Assembly: GCA_009705435.1 (NCBI GenBank)
Contig: WLTJ01000005.1
Location: 1-19,458 of the forward strand
From: Actinomycetota bacterium
Lineage (GTDB): Bacteria > Actinomycetota > Acidimicrobiia > Acidimicrobiales > Ilumatobacteraceae
DNA length: 19,458 bases
Direction of reading: 5' to 3'
Shown here in pieces: positions 14,287 to 19,458 of this stretch (position 1 is its first letter; each line of letters opens with the position of its first letter). The notes beneath the pieces are model-generated. The model did no database searches and was not told the origin of the DNA. It worked only from the letters and a program-made list of their open reading frames with translations. The translations under genes and the position numbers were made by a program.

Positions 14287-15920
14287 CAGATTGTTGGCAC
14301 CTCAATATGGCGTCCAAAAACGCCAGCCATAGTGTTCATCATTTCGCCAACTGTGGCGTAGACCTGCGATGCATCAACTAACGCTGGCATCAAGTTGACC
14401 TCTGGATCAACTGCATCTTTTGCCAAGCGATCAAGGGCATCAAGAACTGCGGATTCATTACGATCCTGCTTGACACTCGCCAGTCGCTGCCGTTGCTTTT
14501 GTTCATCGGCATTAGTGATTCGCAGAGTTTCCATCTGATCCTCCTCATTACCTTCCAGAAACTTACTCACACCAACGATGGTGCGCTCGCCACGATTGAA
14601 AGCCCGCTCAAGTTCGTAAGCACTATCAGCAATGCGTCCTTGGAACCAGTTTTCATCAATGCCGACGATGCAACCTTCAAGCATTGAGCCGCCACCCATC
14701 TCGTCAATCTTGGCGAATATCTCTTCTGCCATTTGTTCCATCTGATCGGTCAACGCTTCAACATAATAAGAACCACCTAATGGGTCCGCTACATGAGTGA
14801 CGTTTGTTTCATGGGCGATCACTTGCTGGGTACGAAGAGCAATCCGAGCCGATCGCTCTGTCGGCAATGCCAATGCCTCATCCATTGAGTTGGTATGCAA
14901 GGACTGAGTGCCACCTAGAACTCCGGCCAAAGCTTCAATCGCTGTACGGACAATATTGACCTCGGGCTGTTGCGCAGTCAGCGAGACACCAGCGGTCTGG
15001 GTATGAAAGCGCAATTGCATCGAGCGTTCGCTCGTGGCACCGTAACGCTTGCTGAGCCAACGTGCCCAAATGCGTCGGGCTGCGCGATACTTCGCTATTT
15101 CTTCAAAGAAGTCAATATGAGCATTGAAGAAGAACGACAAGCGCGGAGCGAATGCATCGACAGGAAGTCCTGCCTGACGAGCAAGCTCGACATAAGCAAA
15201 ACCATTAGCCAACGTGAAGGCCAATTCTTCGGCGGCAGTCGAACCAGCCTCACGAATGTGATATCCAGAAATTGAAATCGAGTTCCAGCGTGGCATTTCA
15301 GCGGCGGTGAAAGCGACAGTGTCACGTACGAGACGCATTGACTGGCGCGGAGGAAAAACAAACTCTTTCTGCGCTTGGTATTCCTTCAAAATGTCATTTT
15401 GCAATGTGCCGCCCAACTTCACACGGGGCACTCCAGCATTTTCTGCTTGGGCAACGAACATTGCTAGAAGGACAGCTGCTGGTGAATTAATCGTCATTGA
15501 AGTGGTGATGCCACCAAGATCAATATCGGCAAAGAGATCACGCATGTCAGCCAAAGTGTCAATCGCTACTCCACATCGACCGACTTCACCCAACGACATC
15601 GGATCATCAGAATCCAAACCCATCAATGTCGGCATGTCAAAGGCAGTTGACAGACCATCTCCACCAGATTTCAAAATATCCTTGAAACGCTGGTTGGTAT
15701 CGATCGCAGTTCCAAAGCCAGCGAAGAGTCGCATCGTCCACAATTTGGAGCGGTACATCGAGGCATACGGTCCACGGGTGTACGGATAGACACCAGGAAA
15801 TTCACCATCCTCTGGTCCATAAATGGGTTCCAGAGGGATGCCTGACATGGTCTGAAACTTGTCATTACGGATTGAAGAAGCATCGAAGGCCTCTTGCCAC
15901 AGTTCGCGGGGGTTAGTCAC
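14286..15920 (-). CDS. icmA: Large subunit of B12-dependent acyl-CoA mutase, isobutyryl-CoA mutase type
   Basis: The 544-residue product is the TIM-barrel catalytic subunit of a split coenzyme-B12 mutase that rearranges the carbon skeleton of an acyl-CoA. The barrel is easy to follow: RLFAGFGTA, GLSTAFDMPTLMG, GGTLQNDILKEY, WNSISISGYHIREAG and TQSLHTNSMDEALALP. At the positions of methylmalonyl-CoA mutase Tyr89, Ala116, Arg207 and His244 this protein has Phe66, Ala93, Gln184 and His221; the distances between them (27, 91 and 37) are identical. Phe and Gln there are the residues reported for isobutyryl-CoA mutase, while 2-hydroxyisobutyryl-CoA mutase has Ile and Asp at the first two. The start is GTG 15920, giving MTNPRELW. 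It lies 10 bases after the DCC gene. The usual MeaB/ArgK-type G-protein chaperone is not in the window. Older annotation would call it methylmalonyl-CoA mutase. Confidence 0.85.
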   Translation of the reverse strand: MTNPRELWQEAFDASSIRNDKFQTMSGIPLEPIYGPEDGEFPGVYPYTRGPYASMYRSKLWTMRLFAGFGTAIDTNQRFKDILKSGGDGLSTAFDMPTLMGLDSDDPMSLGEVGRCGVAIDTLADMRDLFADIDLGGITTSMTINSPAAVLLAMFVAQAENAGVPRVKLGGTLQNDILKEYQAQKEFVFPPRQSMRLVRDTVAFTAAEMPRWNSISISGYHIREAGSTAAEELAFTLANGFAYVELARQAGLPVDAFAPRLSFFFNAHIDFFEEIAKYRAARRIWARWLSKRYGATSERSMQLRFHTQTAGVSLTAQQPEVNIVRTAIEALAGVLGGTQSLHTNSMDEALALPTERSARIALRTQQVIAHETNVTHVADPLGGSYYVEALTDQMEQMAEEIFAKIDEMGGGSMLEGCIVGIDENWFQGRIADSAYELERAFNRGERTIVGVSKFLEGNEEDQMETLRITNADEQKQRQRLASVKQDRNESAVLDALDRLAKDAVDPEVNLMPALVDASQVYATVGEMMNTMAGVFGRHIEVPTI

Positions 15921-15930
15921 GACTCTATTC

Positions 15931-16413
15931 TTACAACTCGGGACTGGAATCCCTCACTTCAGATGTCGCAACAGTGTCCCCACAGTCCGATTTTCCAGTG
16001 ACACGGTCCGCTTGAGGCAGGGCACATTGAGCAGTCCCACCTGGCATCCGATCGCGGTTCTTGGCGACCCAACGGTAAACCACTGCGGACACTTGACGAA
16101 TTCCAGGAAGCATCAAAACGAATCCCAAGATTCGCCAGCCCGAGCCCGCAGACACAAGGAGACGGGAGATAGCGATATTCGCCGAACTGATCGCCCCTTG
16201 AGCATCAACCCACTGCACGGCCGTCTCACATTGCGCAGAGGTCAGATTCAGTGCTGCCAAATCAAGACTTTGCCAAGGTTCAATTCGCGGATGGCGACGC
16301 ATCCGACGTTCAATGAAACGAACACACCGCGTACAAAAAGCACAGTCACCGTCAAAAACCAAAAGAGGAAGTGCCTGATTCACATACTCAGTGTGGCACC
16401 GATTAACTCCCAT
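15931..16413 (-). CDS. DCC-type thiol-disulfide oxidoreductase-like protein (DUF393)
   Basis: The 160-residue product has the DUF393 hallmark LLVFDGDCAFCTRCVRFIE, with DGDCxxC at 21-27 and a third cysteine at 30. Proteins of this family are thought to be thioredoxin-like but have few proven roles. A moderately hydrophobic segment (ILGFVLMLPGIRQVSAVVY) follows, then VYRWVAKNRDR, as usual for the family. The last 35 residues, with two more cysteines, are an unmatched tail. ATG 16413 is taken as the start; a GTG at about residue 11 (VNQALPLLV) would fit the family's usual length better and cannot be excluded. It lies between the DUF4262 gene (22-base gap) and the mutase (10-base gap), so it is probably in the same transcript. 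Confidence 0.8.
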   Translation of the reverse strand: MGVNRCHTEYVNQALPLLVFDGDCAFCTRCVRFIERRMRRHPRIEPWQSLDLAALNLTSAQCETAVQWVDAQGAISSANIAISRLLVSAGSGWRILGFVLMLPGIRQVSAVVYRWVAKNRDRMPGGTAQCALPQADRVTGKSDCGDTVATSEVRDSSPEL

Positions 16414-16435
16414 GGGCGATTCTTCAACCCAAGAT

Positions 16436-16948
16436 TCAGACGAAGGTGCCGATCAGCGGTTGGACAATTTTCAATGTCTGATCAAACCCACTTTCATTGG
16501 GCAGCCATCCGTTTCTGTCGGGCCAGACGAACTGCAGGACTTCGAAGGAACCACCCCGATGCCACTTGATGGCAGTGTCAAAAAATTTAGCGTGACTATC
16601 CAAGTCAACGGGAGAGAAAATACAGCGCAAATCATTGTCCAAAAGTCCAGTCAGCGGAACGTTGCGTGGAATCTCCACTCCCCCGACAATCTGTTCAACC
16701 ACTAGGTCGAGCAATCCCTTAATCGCGATCGGTGCCAAACCGAAGACGATGATTTCAGGGAAGGCATGGCACTCGGGCATACCAATCGTGTACGAATATC
16801 GTGGCTGCGGAGGCACGGTGGTGGTGTCCGCTGGCACCGGCTCAAGGGCCCAGCCGTTCGTTTCAATCATCCACTCGATCTTTTCTGCGTGAGGGATCTT
16901 GAAGTTTGGAAGGTCAACGCTTTCAGTCACATAAATAGGGTGCCACAT
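16436..16948 (-). CDS. DUF4262 family protein
   Basis: The 170-residue product matches the pattern I know for DUF4262: YSYTIGMPECHAFPEIIVFGL near the middle, then a weakly conserved GLLDNDLRCIFSPVD strand region, and LQFVWPDRNGWLPNE close to the C-terminus. The function of the family is unknown. There is no signal peptide or membrane segment. The start ATG 16948 has a GAGG four bases upstream. It is the first gene of the minus-strand run leading into the mutase and is divergent from SURF1 by about 37 bases. Confidence 0.8.
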   Translation of the reverse strand: MWHPIYVTESVDLPNFKIPHAEKIEWMIETNGWALEPVPADTTTVPPQPRYSYTIGMPECHAFPEIIVFGLAPIAIKGLLDLVVEQIVGGVEIPRNVPLTGLLDNDLRCIFSPVDLDSHAKFFDTAIKWHRGGSFEVLQFVWPDRNGWLPNESGFDQTLKIVQPLIGTFV

Positions 16949-16974
16949 CTAGCCTCACGTAGGTGCACTCCCGC

Positions 16975-16980
16975 TACGGT
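16975..16980 (+). promoter_or_regulatory. Putative -10 element (TACGGT) of leaderless SURF1 mRNA
   Basis: TACGGT fits TANNNT and ends 5 bases before GTG 16986 and 8 bases before ATG 16989, with no Shine-Dalgarno match. Transcription would begin on one of these two start codons. Confidence 0.4.
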
Positions 16981-16988
16981 TCTGTGTG

Positions 16989-17723
16989 ATGTATCGCTTC
17001 CTACTACGACCTAAGTGGATCGCTTTTCACCTGTTATGTCTCTTAGGTGTTGTCTTGATGGTCAACTTATCAATGTGGCAATTGGGTCGGTTGGGCGATC
17101 GTCGAGAGTTCAATAGTGAAGTCCGCGAGCGCTCCTCCTTGGAAACCGTGAACATTTCGGAACTTGATCTTTCAGATCCCCCTGCCGTGCAGTGGCGTTC
17201 TGCTGGCGCAATCGGCACCTATGACCCCAGTGAGCAAGTTCTCATTCTTAATCGCAGTCAAAACGGTGTGGCTGGCCTCAACGTTGTCACTCCTCTGATA
17301 CTTGACGATGGACGGGCCATTTTGGTCAATCGTGGATTCATCGCCCTCTCAGCGACTCCACCGTCAGCCCCATTGGGCATCGTGCGTGTCCTCGGAACAG
17401 TGCAAATATCAGATCAACGTACATCTGGTCAGGCAACCCAAGCCAGTGGCGAGCAGAGAGAGTTCTTCCGCCTGGATATCGTGCGTCTCGAAGAGCAGAT
17501 CGATTACGAGTTACTACCCGTGGCGCTCGTAGCCAAAGCCTCCGAACCAAGTGAGGGGCCAACGATCGCCCCCATTAACCCACCGGAACTTTCTCAGGGA
17601 CCACACATGTCGTACGCCATCCAATGGCTGATTTTTTCAATTGCAGTCATTGTTGGGTGGGTTTTAGCGATTCGTAAATCACTCGCTAGCCGCGCTCTCA
17701 CACCTCAGTCGGGCCTCACATAG
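16989..17723 (+). CDS. SURF1 family cytochrome c oxidase assembly protein
   Basis: The 244-residue product helps assemble heme-copper cytochrome c oxidase in the membrane. It has the two expected membrane helices, one at the N-terminus (WIAFHLLCLLGVVLMVNLSMWQLGR) and one near the C-terminus (QWLIFSIAVIVGWVLAI), with a loop domain outside. The SURF1 landmarks are MWQLGRLGDRREFN, the ILNRSQNGVAGLNVVTPL strand pair, LVNRGFI, and PHMSYAIQWLIFS before the second helix. A GTG directly in front of the ATG (16986) could add one residue. It indicates aerobic respiration. No oxidase genes are adjacent in this window. Confidence 0.9.
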   Translation: MYRFLLRPKWIAFHLLCLLGVVLMVNLSMWQLGRLGDRREFNSEVRERSSLETVNISELDLSDPPAVQWRSAGAIGTYDPSEQVLILNRSQNGVAGLNVVTPLILDDGRAILVNRGFIALSATPPSAPLGIVRVLGTVQISDQRTSGQATQASGEQREFFRLDIVRLEEQIDYELLPVALVAKASEPSEGPTIAPINPPELSQGPHMSYAIQWLIFSIAVIVGWVLAIRKSLASRALTPQSGLT

Positions 17724-17753
17724 GCCAGACAGCCGTCGGAAAGTTCATGGAGT

Positions 17754-17972
17754 TCAGGCGGCGTCAAATGACCCGTCATACTCTTCGATTTTTCCCGTGG
17801 GGCCACACCAGCGGCACAGCACGGACTCTAAGTCGTCCTGCAATAACTGCTCATCTTCAATCTTTAACTCTCCACCGGTGGTGTAGTGGTAAAAAGAGGA
17901 TGTTTTTGTGGTCCGCACGACATCAAAACGGGTCAAGTTTCCACACAAGGTGCACCGATAGCGAATAGTCAT
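17754..17972 (-). CDS. Small CxxC/CxxC zinc-ribbon-like protein
   Basis: The 72-residue product has two cysteine pairs, RCTLC (Cys7, Cys10) and LCRWCG (Cys53, Cys56), which could hold one zinc ion as a ribbon. Between them lies TRFDVVRT and a polar, acidic stretch. I have a memory of similar 'RYRCTxCGNLTRFDV' proteins in actinobacteria, but no function. The frame extends upstream to ATG 18053, but the extra 27 residues have no recognisable content, while ATG 17972 begins right before the first cysteine pair and has a -10 hexamer at the leaderless distance. It is convergent with SURF1 and divergent from the DnaQ-UvrC gene. Confidence 0.7.
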   Translation of the reverse strand: MTIRYRCTLCGNLTRFDVVRTTKTSSFYHYTTGGELKIEDEQLLQDDLESVLCRWCGPTGKIEEYDGSFDAA

Positions 17973-17978
17973 GCTCCG

Positions 17979-17984
17979 AGAGTA
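17979..17984 (-). promoter_or_regulatory. Putative -10 element (TACTCT) of leaderless zinc-ribbon gene
   Basis: On the minus strand TACTCT fits TANNNT and ends 6 bases before ATG 17972. A GGAG is present but only 1 base from the ATG, too close to act as a ribosome binding site. This supports the short 72-residue start. Confidence 0.4.
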
Positions 17985-18057
17985 CGACTCTGACACCTCT
18001 GTCACGTACTTCCTCGCCAGAATACTTGACATAGAACATTTGTTCGGGAACACTCAG

Positions 18058-19458
18058 ATGGTGCAGAAAACTTTTGACGAAATCGGAATTCCTCTGAGCG
18101 ATGTCACTTTTTGTGTCATCGACTTTGAAACAACCGGTGGTTCTGCCGAACTTGATCGCATCACCGAGATTGGCGCGGCCAAATACCGAGGTGGTGAGTG
18201 CATCGGAACGTTCCAGACTCTGGTGAATCCCGGTTGTGGCATACCTCCTTTCATCACCATCTTGACGGGGATCACCGAAGCCATGGTGATGCCCGCACCA
18301 CGTATTGAGGCCTTGCTCGGAACCCTGCGCGACTTCATTGGAGACAGCGTGATTGTGGCCCACAACGCCAGATTCGACCTTGGATTTTTGAACGCAGCGA
18401 TGATTCGCGATGATCGCGATCCACTGACAAACAAAGTGATTGACACAGTGCCGTTGGCGCGTCGCCTTGTGCGCTCAGAAGTAAGAGATTGCAAACTTGG
18501 CACTCTGGCGGCCCATTTCCGCTTCCCTCATCAACCCAGTCACCGCGCCCTCGATGATGTCCTGGCCACAGGTGATCTTTTGCATTTATTGATTGAGCGC
18601 GCATCAGGATTTGGGGTGATGGGTCTTGATGATCTGATCGGATTACCAAAACTCGGAACCCATCCACAAGCCAACAAACTCCGCCTCACCGAAGACCTGC
18701 CGCGCTCGCCCGGGGTATACATCTTTTCTGATGTGAAGGGTCAGGTCCTGTACGTCGGCAAAGCAACCAATGTGCGCCAGCGTGTCCGAAGTTATTTCAG
18801 CACGACTGAGACGCGACGCAAGATTGGTCCGCTGCTGCGTCAGGTTCACGGCGTTGACCACATCGCTACGCCTGATGCCCTGACGGCAGGAGTTTTAGAG
18901 ATGCGATTGATCCAACGTCTCACTCCTCAGTACAACAGGGTCGGCACGACAAGCGACAAATACTGCTATGTGCGCCTGACTCTTGACGAGGACTGGCCAC
19001 GACTCGTGATTTCTAAAAACCCCGCGAAAAAAGGCATCCACATTGGTCCATTGACCAGTCGTAGTGCCGCTCGCTTGGTGATTGAAGCGATTGAGTCAGT
19101 TGTGCCACTGCGTCGTTGCACAGCACGCATGGGTCGCACTTATACGCCACCAAGTGACGCCCCAGTGTGCTCAGCAGCCCGACTTGGAGTGGCTATGTGC
19201 CCATGCTCGGGCACTGCTGATCGCTCCCACTATGGCACCATCGTTGATTTCATCAGCTCCTCGCTCACCACATCACCTGCAGCACTATTTGCCCTCCTGC
19301 ACGAACGGTTGACCGCTTTGGCAATCGCGCAACGCTTTGAAGAAGCCGCCTTGATGCGGGACCGCACGCAGGCTTTGGTGCAAGCCCTCAATCGCCAACG
19401 TCGCTGTGATCAATTACGTGATGCAGGTTCATTGAGTTTGCAGCACAGCGATGTGCAC
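18058..19458 (+). CDS. DnaQ-like 3'-5' exonuclease fused to UvrC-like GIY-YIG nuclease (3' end cut by window)
   Basis: At least 467 residues are encoded, open to the last base. Residues 15-180 are a DEDDh exonuclease: DFETTG (Asp22, Glu24), AHNARFD (Asp107) and SHRALDD (His162, Asp167). Residues 217-300 are a GIY-YIG nuclease domain: PGVYIF, then LYVGKATNVRQRVRSYF. The following part has a UvrC-like cysteine group (RRC near 365, APVC, AMCPC) that could bind an iron-sulfur cluster, and a UvrB-binding UVR helix pair around RFEEAALMRDRTQAL (about 426-440). This matches the actinobacterial fusion often named bifunctional DNA polymerase III epsilon/UvrC-like protein (Cho-like), thought to act in DNA repair. 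The start ATG 18058 lies 85 bases from the divergent zinc-ribbon start. The Shine-Dalgarno match (GGGA, 10 bases upstream) is poor; GTG 18061 is an alternative. Confidence 0.9.
   Translation, partial: MVQKTFDEIGIPLSDVTFCVIDFETTGGSAELDRITEIGAAKYRGGECIGTFQTLVNPGCGIPPFITILTGITEAMVMPAPRIEALLGTLRDFIGDSVIVAHNARFDLGFLNAAMIRDDRDPLTNKVIDTVPLARRLVRSEVRDCKLGTLAAHFRFPHQPSHRALDDVLATGDLLHLLIERASGFGVMGLDDLIGLPKLGTHPQANKLRLTEDLPRSPGVYIFSDVKGQVLYVGKATNVRQRVRSYFSTTETRRKIGPLLRQVHGVDHIATPDALTAGVLEMRLIQRLTPQYNRVGTTSDKYCYVRLTLDEDWPRLVISKNPAKKGIHIGPLTSRSAARLVIEAIESVVPLRRCTARMGRTYTPPSDAPVCSAARLGVAMCPCSGTADRSHYGTIVDFISSSLTTSPAALFALLHERLTALAIAQRFEEAALMRDRTQALVQALNRQRRCDQLRDAGSLSLQHSDVH

Noticed and set aside
15307..16569. 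Long plus-strand frames opposite the mutase and DCC genes
   Set aside because: They mirror well-supported minus-strand genes and have shadow-like composition rich in Arg, Ser and Pro.
17724..17753. Terminator between SURF1 and the small zinc-ribbon gene
   Set aside because: Only a weak GCC/GGC pairing can be drawn and there is no T-run on either strand.
18026..18031. Consensus -35 TTGACA upstream of the DnaQ-UvrC fusion
   Set aside because: At 17 bases spacing there is only AACACT, a poor -10, which would leave no room before the ATG.
1..19458. Mobile elements, CRISPR arrays, prophage or plasmid origin
   Set aside because: No transposase, integrase, regularly spaced repeats, long terminal inverted repeats or replication genes are visible; the single tRNA has no integrase or duplicated 3' end near it.

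Overview
The window looks like a piece of an actinobacterial chromosome of middling base composition (I estimate about 50% GC). The pointers are a DnaQ-type exonuclease fused to a UvrC-like GIY-YIG domain, LLM and PfkB family genes, a split B12-dependent acyl-CoA mutase, a DinB-like enzyme, SURF1, and several genes whose starts appear to be leaderless. An aerobic Acidimicrobiia-like aquatic lineage is my best guess, but it is an inference. Coding density is very high: no gene-free stretch reaches 300 bases, and many neighbours overlap by 1 to 53 bases. I see no transposase, integrase, CRISPR array or phage gene.

Layout. 1-3.0 kb, minus strand: a D-aminoacylase-type amidohydrolase running off the left edge, a DinB-like protein, tRNA-Gly(TCC) and a GNAT acetyltransferase. 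3.07-5.02 kb, minus strand: a GMC flavoprotein dehydrogenase overlapping by one base with a Tat-signal lipoprotein that resembles the small subunit of multi-subunit FAD dehydrogenases. 5.1-5.9 kb, plus strand: a dimethylargininase. 5.85-9.68 kb, minus strand: a complete Rieske oxygenase alpha subunit, a LysM/NlpC-P60 cell-wall protein, an enoyl-CoA hydratase-family protein and a second ring-hydroxylase alpha subunit that has lost its Rieske domain. 9.7-10.2 kb, plus strand: an unrecognised family with a CTLCDITH motif. 10.2-12.9 kb: a DMT transporter (minus) divergent from a PfkB sugar kinase and an atypical short-chain dehydrogenase (both plus). 12.8-16.9 kb, minus strand: DUF4262 protein, DCC thiol protein, large and small subunits of a B12 mutase whose substrate-pocket residues fit isobutyryl-CoA mutase better than methylmalonyl-CoA mutase, and an LLM flavin oxidoreductase translationally coupled to it. 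17-19.5 kb: SURF1 (plus), a small CxxC/CxxC protein (minus), and the DnaQ-UvrC fusion (plus) running off the right edge.

Most of the genes point to aerobic catabolism of small organic acids, amines, sugars and aromatic or branched compounds. The most unusual item is the Rieske-less oxygenase at 5852-6739: its reading frame is intact and its mononuclear-iron ligands are present, but the [2Fe-2S] ligands are gone. A second theme is leaderless transcription: six starts carry a TANNNT -10 element 5-8 bases upstream, and most of these have no Shine-Dalgarno sequence.
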